Origin: Chryseobacterium gleum
GTDB taxonomy: Bacteria > Bacteroidota > Bacteroidia > Flavobacteriales_D > Sanyastnellaceae
Assembly: GCA_945883885.1 (NCBI GenBank)
Contig: CAMCYM010000047.1
Span: 1 to 9,306, forward strand
Length of the DNA stretch: 9,306 bases
Direction: 5' to 3'
Every line of letters starts with the position of its first letter. The stretch's first letter is position 1. The notes beneath the pieces were generated by a model, which was not told the DNA's origin, ran no database searches, and saw nothing but the letters and a program-made list of their open reading frames with translations. Shown here piece by piece: positions 1 to 6,510 of this stretch. Made by a program: the position numbers and the translations under genes.

Positions 1-1618
1 AATACCGGCGGTCTACGTTCCAGATATCGCCCAGCGCAAACAGCGCTAGCACGGGCAGCGCGATGTACCACTTCACTTTGCGGAACAGGACTGCAGCGGC
101 GGCGAGCAAAGCCACGACGAGCAAGCCCAACGTGCGCACCACGTCCGACTTGAAAAGCTCGAGGCGCTCGCCCCGCGCCATTTCTTCGGCACGGTCGATG
201 TCGCCCTCCATCTGCTCCGCGTAGAGCTGCACGATGCGGTCCTCCTTGGCCGTCGGCTCGAAGCCGAAGAACGACTCCGGAGCGGCGTAAAACAGCCCGA
301 AGAGGACCACAAGGAACCCGAGCGAACCGATCCACATCCAGCGGCGCCGGCGGGTAGAGGCATCTTCGGGAGCTTCGGCCAGCTCCATCCACTCGCGGAT
401 GGCCAGGGCTGCACCGATGGCGACTGCAGACTGCACCAGCACCAGCATCATCTTCGTGTCGCGGAACTTTGCGAAGACGGGCACGCGTTCGAGGAAGAAG
501 TCCGTCAGGCCGGAGGCATTGCGCCACGAAAGGACAATGGCGAGCAGCGTCAAGGCCGCAAGGGCCCATTTGATCGGGTCACGTCCGGCCACGAGAAAGG
601 CAAGGAACAGCGCCATGAGGATGGCGCCGAAATAGAATGCTCCGCCCGAGAATTCCTGGTCCCCCCAGTACCATTGCTCGCCGCCGCCGTAGAGGTTCGG
701 GCACATCGAAGCGAGCCATTCTCCTCGGCTCATGCTATACGTCAGGATGTACTCCCGATCTAGGCCGCCGTCAGCGGCAGGGACCGGCGCCCCTTCTTCC
801 GGTGTGAGCAGGGCCTCCCCCCGGGTGGTGTACTCCGCATACGCCTGTGTGTCTTGCAGGCCGATGGCGTTCGGAATGGCCGCGACGGCGGCGGCCACGA
901 GCAACACCGCACCCGCCGTGAAGATCCGGGTCCAATTCCGCGCAAGTGCAAGCCGCACGCACTCCACGAGGACTACTGCAACGACGGCAAAGACCAGGTA
1001 GTAGGTCATTTGGAGGTGGTTCGACGAAATATGCATGCCGAGGAAGACGGCCGTCATGGCGCCGCCCCACCACAGGTTTCTGCGCAACGCCCACACCACC
1101 CCGGCCAGCACACCCGGCATCGTCGCGATGGCTCCCACCTTCGTTATGTGGCCTGCCACGGAATACAGAACATTCACAGAAGACAACCCGAAGCCTGCGC
1201 CGACGAGCATCGCCACCCACGGCACCACGCCGAAGGCAAGGGCCAGCAAATACGCAGCCACCATCCCGATCCACATGCTGGCTACGTCGCCGGAACCGAA
1301 GAGCAAATTCAGCGGTTGCCATAGCTGTCCCGTAGCGTTGAAGACCGCATTGCGGCTGCCTCCGATTTGGTACGAGGGCATCCCGGAAAACAACGACCCC
1401 GTCCAGTCCGACCCTTCGCCGGTCAGCGCGGCTTGATCGGCCAACTCCTGGTACGCCCCCCTCCAATTCGCCACGTCCGGCTGCTTGAGCGCGTACCCGT
1501 CGTAGGCCTTGCTGTAAAAGAGGACCGAGAGCACCGCGAACAGTACCAGTGCAATCACGTGCGGCAAGGCCGCGAGCAAAAATCGGCGGAAACCGCCCGG
1601 TTCTGAAGTCGTCGCCAT
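1..1618 (-). CDS. YfhO-family polytopic membrane protein (3' end outside window)
   Basis: An uninterrupted frame starts at the ATG at 1618 and runs 539 codons off the left edge, so the C-terminus is missing. A cytoplasmic start is followed by a membrane helix at about residues 13-35. More hydrophobic segments lie near 115-145, 165-180, 185-222, 232-250, 328-345, 350-364, 392-408, 427-446, 495-512 and 516-530. Family-like signatures are LFSGMPSYQIG (77-86), VAGHITKVGAIATMP (154-168), SSNHLQMTYY (198-207), YSMSRGEWLASMCPNLYGG (294-312), VFAKFRDTKMM (381-391) and the terminal DIWNVDRRY. These match my memory of Bacteroidota YfhO proteins, usually about 800 residues. In Firmicutes, YfhO is linked to glycosylation of lipoteichoic acid. 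The role in Bacteroidota is not settled, though a GT-C-like glycosyltransferase fold is often proposed. It lies 24 bp after the DUF4834-like gene and is probably its operon partner. Confidence 0.85.
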   Translation of the reverse strand, partial: MATTSEPGGFRRFLLAALPHVIALVLFAVLSVLFYSKAYDGYALKQPDVANWRGAYQELADQAALTGEGSDWTGSLFSGMPSYQIGGSRNAVFNATGQLWQPLNLLFGSGDVASMWIGMVAAYLLALAFGVVPWVAMLVGAGFGLSSVNVLYSVAGHITKVGAIATMPGVLAGVVWALRRNLWWGGAMTAVFLGMHISSNHLQMTYYLVFAVVAVVLVECVRLALARNWTRIFTAGAVLLVAAAVAAIPNAIGLQDTQAYAEYTTRGEALLTPEEGAPVPAADGGLDREYILTYSMSRGEWLASMCPNLYGGGEQWYWGDQEFSGGAFYFGAILMALFLAFLVAGRDPIKWALAALTLLAIVLSWRNASGLTDFFLERVPVFAKFRDTKMMLVLVQSAVAIGAALAIREWMELAEAPEDASTRRRRWMWIGSLGFLVVLFGLFYAAPESFFGFEPTAKEDRIVQLYAEQMEGDIDRAEEMARGERLELFKSDVVRTLGLLVVALLAAAAVLFRKVKWYIALPVLALFALGDIWNVDRRY

Positions 1619-1642
1619 GGGCGCGAAGGTAGCCGCCCTCCG

Positions 1643-1861
1643 CTAGACTTCCTCGTACTCGATGTAGTCGCCGACCCGATTGTCGTCGGGTTGACGCCGT
1701 CCACGGCCCGCCTCTGGCTGCCTCGGCGCCCCCCCGCCACCGCCGCCACCCCCGCCACCGCGCGGCCCGTTGCCCCGGTTGCCGAAGGTCGCGTCGAGCC
1801 AGCGGTACACGACCCACACCAGCACGACGGTCAGCACCGTCCGCACGAACCCGGCCAGCAT
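1643..1861 (-). CDS. small membrane-anchored DUF4834-like protein, 72 aa
   Basis: A hydrophobic N-terminal helix (about residues 4-21) is followed by a basic/Gly linker with ten consecutive glycines (35-44, encoded at 1730-1759). A charged stretch follows, and the protein ends in the acidic motif GDYIEYEEV (64-72). One N-terminal helix, a flexible linker and a conserved C-terminal G-[DE]-Y-[IV]-[DE]-[YF]-E-E tail is the layout I associate with DUF4834 of Bacteroidota; the family has no known function. Its ATG shares one base with the carB stop (TAATG at 1863-1859), so translation is probably coupled to carB. The downstream YfhO-type gene starts 24 bp later in the same frame class. The tail would face the cytoplasm or the periplasm depending on topology, which I cannot decide. 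The low-complexity linker alone would be weak evidence; position, coupling and C-terminal motif support a real gene. Confidence 0.75.
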   Translation of the reverse strand: MLAGFVRTVLTVVLVWVVYRWLDATFGNRGNGPRGGGGGGGGGGAPRQPEAGRGRRQPDDNRVGDYIEYEEV

Positions 1862-4677
1862 TACTTCGATAGGTAGAGGTTGCGCTCGCTGTAGACCTTG
1901 CGGAAGAACGGATCGCGCAGGTTCGGGATGAACCGGATGGCCTCACCCGTGGACTTCATCTCAGGTCCGAGTTCCTTGTTCACTTCCGGGAACTTCTCGT
2001 AGCTGAACACCGGAATTTTCACGGCATAGCCTTCGAGGTGCGGGCGGTGCGGCAGATCCCGCAGCTTCGACACCCCGAGCATCACGCGGGTGGCGTGGTT
2101 GACGTACGGCTCGCCGTAGGCTTTCGCGATGAAGGGGACCGTCCGCGAGGCGCGTGGGTTCGCTTCGATGATGAAGACCTCGTCGTTGAGGACCGCGAAC
2201 TGGATGTTGATCAGGCCCACCGTTTTGAGCGCCAGTGCGATGCGGCGGGTGTAGTCCTCGATGGCCGTGATGACGAGGTCGCCGAGGTTGTACGGCGGGA
2301 GCACGGCGTAGCTGTCGCCCGAGTGGATGCCGGCGGGCTCGATGTGCTGCATGATGCCGATGATGCGCACGTCTTCGCCGTCGCAGATGGCATCGGCTTC
2401 GCATTCGATGGCCCCGTCGAGGTAGTGGTCGAGCAGCACCTTGTTCTCCGGCATGTCGCGGAAGATGTCCACGACGTGGCGCTCGAGTTCCTCCTCGTTG
2501 ATGACGATTTTCATCCGCTGGCCGCCCAGCACGTAGGAAGGGCGGACGAGCAAGGGAAAGCCGAGTTTCCGGCTGAGCTCGATAGCTTCTTCGGCGTCTT
2601 GGACGACGCCAAACTCAGGGTACGGGACCCCGTTCTCGCGCAGGAGGTTTGAAAAACTGCCGCGGTCCTCCGCGAGGTCGAGCGCGCGGTAGGAGGTGCC
2701 GAGGATGGGGATGCCGAAGCGGTCGAGCTTTTCGGCGAGCTTGAGCGCGGTTTGGCCCCCTAACTGCACGATGACGCCTTCAGGCTGCTCGTGCAGGATG
2801 ATGTCGTAGATGTGTTCCCAGAAAACCGGCTCGAAGTACAGCTTGTCGGCGGTGTCCGAATCGGTCGAGACGGTCTCCGGGTTGCAGTTGATCATGATGG
2901 CCTCGAACCCGGCCTCGCGGGCGGCCAGCACGCCGTGGACGCAGCAGTAATCGAACTCGATCCCCTGACCGATGCGGTTCGGGCCGCTGCCGAGCACCAC
3001 CACCTTGCGCCGGTCCGTCCGCACGCTTTCATTTTCGTCCTCAAACGTCGAATAGTAGTACGGCGTCGCGGCGGGGAACTCGGCGGCGCAGGTGTCCACG
3101 AGCTTGTACGTCCTGCGGATGTCGAGGGCAATGCGGCGGTCGTGGACCTCGCTTTCGAGGCATCCGAAGAGGTGGGCGAGTTGGCGGTCGGCGTAGCCCT
3201 TGCGCTTTGCTTCGAGGAGCAAGGCGCGCGGCACGTCGCTGAGCCGGTGCTGGGAGAGCTCCTCTTCGAGGTGCACGAGCTCTTCGATGGCCCGCAGGAA
3301 CCACGGATCGATGCGCGTGAGCTCCTGCACCTTCCGCATCGGAATGCCGAGCTTGAACGCGTCGTGGATGTGGAACAGCCGGTTCCAACTGGGGTGCGCG
3401 AGCGACTTGAAGATGGCGTCCTGGTCGCGGAGTTCCTTGCCGTCCGCGCCGAGCCCGTTGCGGCCGACTTCCAGCGACTGGCAAGCCTTCTGCAGCGCTT
3501 CCTGGAACGAGCGACCGATGGCCATGACTTCGCCTACGGACTTCATTTGGAGCCCCACCTCCCGGTTCGAGCCCGGGAATTTGTCAAAGTTCCAGCGCGG
3601 GATCTTCACCACCACATAGTCGAGCGTGGGCTCGAACATGGCCGACGTCGACGCCGTGATGGGGTTCATCAACTCGTTGAGGTGGTAGCCGATGGCCAGC
3701 TTCGCTGCGATTTTCGCAATCGGGTAACCGGTGGCCTTCGACGCCAGCGCCGACGACCGGCTCACCCGCGGGTTGATCTCAATGGCGATGATGTCTTCCC
3801 GCTCGTCGGGAGAAACCGCGAACTGCACGTTGCAGCCCCCGGCAAAGTCCCCGATGGACCGCATCATGCGGATGGCCATGTCGCGCATCCGCTGGTACGT
3901 CGTGTCGCTGAGCGTCATGGCCGGTGCCACCGTGATGGAATCGCCCGTGTGGATGCCCATCGGGTCGAAGTTCTCGATGGAGCAGACGATGGTCACGTTG
4001 TCGTTTGCATCGCGCAGGAGCTCGAGCTCGTACTCCTTCCACCCCATGACCGCCTTGTCGATCATCACCTCGTGGATGGGGCTCAAATGCAGACCGCGTG
4101 TGAGCGCCGCCTCAAAGTCCTGCTTGTCATAGACGATGGCCGCCCCGCTCCCCCCGAGCGTGTACGACGGCCGGATGCAGAGCGGAAACCCTAACTCCTG
4201 CGCCGCCTCCTTCCCTTCGAGGAAGCTCTTCGCCGTGGCCTGCGGAGCCATCCCGATACCGAGCTCCCCCATGAGCAGGCGGAACTTCTCGCGGTTCTCC
4301 GTGATTTCGATGGCCGCGATGTCCACGCCGATCATCCGCACGCCGTATTCCTCCCAAATCCCGAGCTCGTCGCACTGGATGCAGAGGTTGAGCGCGGTTT
4401 GGCCCCCCATCGTCGGCAGCACCGCGTCGATGTGGTGCTTCTGCAGGATGCGCTCGATGGACGCCGATTCCAGCGGCTCGAGGTAGACGTGGTCCGCCAC
4501 CATCGGGTCCGTCATGATGGTCGCGGGGTTCGAATTGATCAGCACCACTTCGATGCCTTCGGCCCGCAGCGCGCGCGACGCTTGCGATCCGCTGTAGTCG
4601 AACTCACACGCCTGTCCGATGACGATGGGGCCGCTTCCGATGAGGAGGACCGACCGGATGCTCTTATCCTTGGGCAT
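1861..4677 (-). CDS. carB: carbamoyl-phosphate synthase large subunit, 938 aa, without MGS-like allosteric domain
   Basis: CarB makes carbamoyl phosphate from bicarbonate, two ATP and ammonia delivered by the CarA glutaminase, for pyrimidine and arginine synthesis in the cytosol. The N-terminus (residues 3-30, with LLIGSGPIVIGQACEFDYSG) matches CarB. ATP-grasp half 1 covers about 1-400, with conserved R129, R169, the ENFDPMGIHTGDS segment (235-247) and EINPR (300-304). The connecting helical domain is about 400-555 and includes YKLVDTCAAEF (524-534). ATP-grasp half 2 starts at LGSGPNRIGQGIEFDY (562-577) and includes VRPSYVLGG (711-719) and EANPR (838-842). The protein stops at ERNLYLSK, soon after EMKSTGE. 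It therefore lacks the roughly 130-residue C-terminal regulatory domain that binds UMP/IMP/ornithine in enterobacteria; Bacteroidota CarB is normally this short. The open frame extends 51 codons further upstream, but that part has no CarB similarity, and the ATG at 4677 follows an A-rich tract. carA is not in the window. It heads an apparent operon with the two downstream membrane-protein genes. Confidence 0.97.
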   Translation of the reverse strand: MPKDKSIRSVLLIGSGPIVIGQACEFDYSGSQASRALRAEGIEVVLINSNPATIMTDPMVADHVYLEPLESASIERILQKHHIDAVLPTMGGQTALNLCIQCDELGIWEEYGVRMIGVDIAAIEITENREKFRLLMGELGIGMAPQATAKSFLEGKEAAQELGFPLCIRPSYTLGGSGAAIVYDKQDFEAALTRGLHLSPIHEVMIDKAVMGWKEYELELLRDANDNVTIVCSIENFDPMGIHTGDSITVAPAMTLSDTTYQRMRDMAIRMMRSIGDFAGGCNVQFAVSPDEREDIIAIEINPRVSRSSALASKATGYPIAKIAAKLAIGYHLNELMNPITASTSAMFEPTLDYVVVKIPRWNFDKFPGSNREVGLQMKSVGEVMAIGRSFQEALQKACQSLEVGRNGLGADGKELRDQDAIFKSLAHPSWNRLFHIHDAFKLGIPMRKVQELTRIDPWFLRAIEELVHLEEELSQHRLSDVPRALLLEAKRKGYADRQLAHLFGCLESEVHDRRIALDIRRTYKLVDTCAAEFPAATPYYYSTFEDENESVRTDRRKVVVLGSGPNRIGQGIEFDYCCVHGVLAAREAGFEAIMINCNPETVSTDSDTADKLYFEPVFWEHIYDIILHEQPEGVIVQLGGQTALKLAEKLDRFGIPILGTSYRALDLAEDRGSFSNLLRENGVPYPEFGVVQDAEEAIELSRKLGFPLLVRPSYVLGGQRMKIVINEEELERHVVDIFRDMPENKVLLDHYLDGAIECEADAICDGEDVRIIGIMQHIEPAGIHSGDSYAVLPPYNLGDLVITAIEDYTRRIALALKTVGLINIQFAVLNDEVFIIEANPRASRTVPFIAKAYGEPYVNHATRVMLGVSKLRDLPHRPHLEGYAVKIPVFSYEKFPEVNKELGPEMKSTGEAIRFIPNLRDPFFRKVYSERNLYLSK

Positions 4678-4687
4678 TTTTTTTTTA
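4677..4687 (-). promoter_or_regulatory. A-tract translation start region of carB
   Basis: On the minus strand the carB ATG is preceded directly by T and then nine A residues, so a run of ten A ends in the start codon. There is no Shine-Dalgarno sequence. Bacteroidota commonly start translation without one and favour A residues just upstream of the ATG, so this run supports the choice of 4677 as the start. A ten-base homopolymer could also be a slippage site, but it lies outside the coding frame except for its last base. Confidence 0.6.
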
Positions 4688-4705
4688 CCCGGGCGCTCAA
4701 GGCAC

Positions 4706-4716
4706 CAGGTGACCTG
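4706..4716. promoter_or_regulatory. 11-bp perfect palindrome in the carB leader, possible operator
   Basis: CAGGT-G-ACCTG is a perfect 5+1+5 inverted repeat between the predicted carB promoter and its start codon. A one-base loop cannot form a stable RNA hairpin, so a DNA-binding site is the likelier reading if it is functional. It is short enough to be chance. Confidence 0.25.
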
Positions 4717-4751
4717 CGTCGACCGGGAAATGGGGGAAAGAATCCGGGGGG

Positions 4752-4784
4752 TAAAACTACACCCGCCGAAGCGCCCGGCCCAAA
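4752..4784 (-). promoter_or_regulatory. Bacteroidota-type -33/-7 promoter for the carB operon
   Basis: On the minus strand, TTTG (4784-4781) is followed after 21 bp by TAGTTTTA (4759-4752). The phylum's primary-sigma consensus is TTTG at -33 and TAnnTTTG at -7, with roughly 19-21 bp between, so only the last base of the -7 box differs. Transcription would start near 4745, giving a leader of about 70 nt before carB. A perfect DnaA-box 9-mer lies just upstream of the -33 box. Confidence 0.6.
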
Positions 4785-4790
4785 CGAATT

Positions 4791-4799
4791 TTATCCACA
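4791..4799 (+). promoter_or_regulatory. perfect DnaA-box 9-mer TTATCCACA
   Basis: The sequence matches the high-affinity DnaA box exactly. It sits in the 151-bp divergent region, 6 bp upstream of the carB -33 box and 29 bp before the hydrolase ATG. I saw no second copy in the window, so this is not an origin. It could be a DnaA-dependent regulatory site or a chance match. Confidence 0.35.
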
Positions 4800-4828
4800 A
4801 TCCCTCCCCTGCGCCCGAACTTCGCCCC

Positions 4829-5755
4829 ATGGAATTCTGTCCATCCGACCGCAGGGCACCGCGTCACGTCGTGGAAATCGAGGGGTGGAGGTATGAGTAT
4901 GCGGTGTTTGAGAACGAGATTGAGAACGAGATTGAGATTGAGGACGGGATTGAGATTGAGGGTGGGGACGGAGTAAGACGGAGGACGGTGGTGGCATTGC
5001 ACGGGTTCGCGCGGTGTGTGGAGGATTGGGCGGTGGTGGCGGAGGCGTGGCCCGAGCCGGTGCGCATCGTGGCGGTGCATTTGCCGCACCACGGAGCGAG
5101 CGGGCCGGTGGATCCAGCGCTCCCCGAAGATGCCGCTGTGACGCCCGAGGCGCTTTCGCGGGCGCTCTTGCAGGTGGCAGAACAGGCCGGGGCGGGAGGC
5201 AGCACGGTGGATTTGGTGGGGTACTCGATCGGGGGGCGGGTGGCGTTTGCGGTGCTCGTGGCGGATCCGATGCGGTGGGGGCGGGTGGTGTTGCTGGCGC
5301 CAGACGGGCTGCGGAAGTCCCCGTTCTACGATGTCACCGTCAACGGGCGGTGGGGCGGGTGGATTTGGCGCGCGATCGACCGCAGGGCCGAGCGCGTGCT
5401 GCACATCAGCGACCTACTCCTACAGCTTCGCCTGATTTCCAAGCATCTGCACGGATTCGGAAGATTTCACCTCGAAACCGCCGAGATGCGGCGCATGGTC
5501 TGGCTCGGCTGGCGCGCCCACCGGCTGTGCTGGCCCCGCGTGGCGGAAATCCGTGCGGCCCTCGCCCTGCACCCCGGGCCGGTGGACCTCGTCTTCGGCG
5601 ACCGCGACCGCATCATCCCGCCCCGCAACGGACGGACCCTGCAACGGCGCACCGCAGGCCTCGGCCACGTGCATTTCCACACCGTTCCGTCGGGACATGT
5701 GATGCTGAAGCGCGACGTCCTCGCCGCAGTGTTTGCCCGTATCTTCCCGGAATGA
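4829..5755 (+). CDS. alpha/beta-hydrolase fold protein, 308 aa
   Basis: The protein shows the full catalytic layout of an alpha/beta hydrolase. These are an oxyanion-loop LHGF (57-60), the nucleophile elbow GYSIGG with Ser133, an acid motif GDRDRIIPP (257-265) in which Asp260 fits the usual GxxDxxxP pattern, and His290 in PSGH. A lid-like helical region lies at about 165-235. No signal peptide is seen, so it is probably cytosolic. The substrate cannot be told; esterase, lipase-like or MhpC/BioH-like activities are all possible. Residues 28-47 are a low-complexity Glu/Ile/Asn run coded by a hexanucleotide repeat just before the first core strand. The frame is open upstream to 4619, but that part overlaps carB, so the ATG at 4829 is preferred, although no Shine-Dalgarno is present. 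The stop overlaps the next ATG by 4 bases (ATGA), which suggests coupled translation with the geranylgeranylglyceryl phosphate synthase. Confidence 0.88.
   Translation: MEFCPSDRRAPRHVVEIEGWRYEYAVFENEIENEIEIEDGIEIEGGDGVRRRTVVALHGFARCVEDWAVVAEAWPEPVRIVAVHLPHHGASGPVDPALPEDAAVTPEALSRALLQVAEQAGAGGSTVDLVGYSIGGRVAFAVLVADPMRWGRVVLLAPDGLRKSPFYDVTVNGRWGGWIWRAIDRRAERVLHISDLLLQLRLISKHLHGFGRFHLETAEMRRMVWLGWRAHRLCWPRVAEIRAALALHPGPVDLVFGDRDRIIPPRNGRTLQRRTAGLGHVHFHTVPSGHVMLKRDVLAAVFARIFPE
4910..4969 (+). repeat. ten imperfect hexanucleotide repeats inside the hydrolase gene
   Basis: Ten consecutive 6-bp units follow each other: GAGAAC, GAGATT, GAGAAC, GAGATT, GAGATT, GAGGAC, GGGATT, GAGATT, GAGGGT and GGGGAC. 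The first four form a perfect doubled 12-mer. The units are in frame and encode EN-EI-EN-EI-EI-ED-GI-EI-EG-GD (residues 28-47 of the hydrolase). Gain or loss of units keeps the frame, so copy number may vary without knocking out the gene. Confidence 0.9.
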
Positions 5756-6510
5756 ACGGCTGGTTAGACGGCATGCGGGAGGCCCAGAGTGGCGGGCGCA
5801 AGCGGCTCGCGGTGCTGCTCGATCCGGACAAGTTTCCTGCGGGCAAGGCCGGCACGGACCACGTGGCGCGCATCGCGGATTCCGCGGCGACCGACGTGTT
5901 CATCGGCGGGAGCTTGCTCGAACGGGGACGCGTGGAGGACGTCCTCGGAGCGGTGCGGGCGGGCTGGTCTGGGCCGGTGGTGCTGTTTCCTGGCAGCCCT
6001 GACCAAACCGTGCCCGGAGCCGACGCGATCCTATTCCTGAGCCTCATCTCCGGCCGCAACCCCGACCTGCTCATCGGGCGGCACGTGGAAGCGGCGCTCC
6101 GGATCCGGCGCCAGGCGCTCCCGACGGTGCCCACCGGCTACCTCCTCGTCGGCGACGGGCCGCTGTCGACTGCGGCCTACGTCAGCGGGACCCTGCCGCT
6201 GCCGGAAGGCAAGCCCGGCCTCGCGGTGGCCACCGCCGTCGCGGGGGAGCTGCTGGGGCTGCAGGCGCTGTACCTCGACGCGGGTTCCGGGGCAGGCAGG
6301 CAGGTGCCGGAGGGCACGGTGGCCGCGGTGCGGGCGGCGACCTCCGTGCCGCTCATCGTGGGAGGCGGGCTGCGCGATGCCTCTGCCGTCGAGCGGGCGT
6401 GGGCGGCCGGGGCCGACTGCGCCGTCGTGGGGACGGCGGTGGAGGCGGATCCGACGGTGCTGGCACGGTTGCCGCAGGCCGGCGCTGTTAAAACCGGTAT
6501 TCCAGAGTGA
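5752..6510 (+). CDS. geranylgeranylglyceryl/heptaprenylglyceryl phosphate synthase family (GGGPS/PcrB), 252 aa
   Basis: This TIM-barrel prenyltransferase family joins a long isoprenyl diphosphate to the sn-3 position of glycerol 1-phosphate, the first step of archaeal ether-lipid synthesis. The motifs seen in order are LLDPDKFP (22-29), VFIGGSL (49-55), LFPGSP (78-83), LSLISGRNPDLLIG (96-109), YLDAGSGA (174-181), and the phosphate-binding loops VGGGLRD (203-209) and VVGTAVE (225-231). Length fits the family. Bacteroidota carry GGGPS-like enzymes, some shown to be active in vitro, but the cellular product is not established. In most members I recall, the YLD segment reads YLE, with the Glu contacting glycerol phosphate; here it is Asp176 (GAC at 6277-6279). 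The start overlaps the hydrolase stop by 4 bases. The frame stays open upstream to 5014, but that is out-of-frame reading of the hydrolase. The 3' end overlaps the convergent receptor gene by 23 bp. Confidence 0.93.
   Translation: MNGWLDGMREAQSGGRKRLAVLLDPDKFPAGKAGTDHVARIADSAATDVFIGGSLLERGRVEDVLGAVRAGWSGPVVLFPGSPDQTVPGADAILFLSLISGRNPDLLIGRHVEAALRIRRQALPTVPTGYLLVGDGPLSTAAYVSGTLPLPEGKPGLAVATAVAGELLGLQALYLDAGSGAGRQVPEGTVAAVRAATSVPLIVGGGLRDASAVERAWAAGADCAVVGTAVEADPTVLARLPQAGAVKTGIPE

Noticed and set aside
1730..1759. The GC-rich run under the ten-glycine stretch, considered as a sequencing or assembly fault.
   Set aside because: The frame stays open through it into a plausible conserved C-terminal tail, so no frameshift is implied.
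771..1946. A 391-codon minus-strand open frame covering parts of carB, the small gene and the YfhO-type gene.
   Set aside because: It is out of frame with all three, is Arg/Gly-rich and has no recognisable motif.
2791..4194. A 467-codon open frame on the plus strand inside carB.
   Set aside because: It is antisense to highly conserved CarB sequence, shows no recognisable domain, and has the composition expected of a shadow frame.
4791..4799. The DnaA box as part of a replication origin.
   Set aside because: Only one box was seen, there is no AT-rich unwinding region, and neither dnaA nor dnaN is nearby.
4619..4828. Upstream extension of the hydrolase to 4619.
   Set aside because: It would overlap the carB start and its promoter, and it adds about 70 residues without resemblance to the family.
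5014..5751. Upstream extension of the GGGPS frame to an ATG at 5014.
   Set aside because: This stretch is the +1 reading of the hydrolase gene and has no GGGPS similarity. The ATG at 5752 overlaps the hydrolase stop and gives the normal family length.
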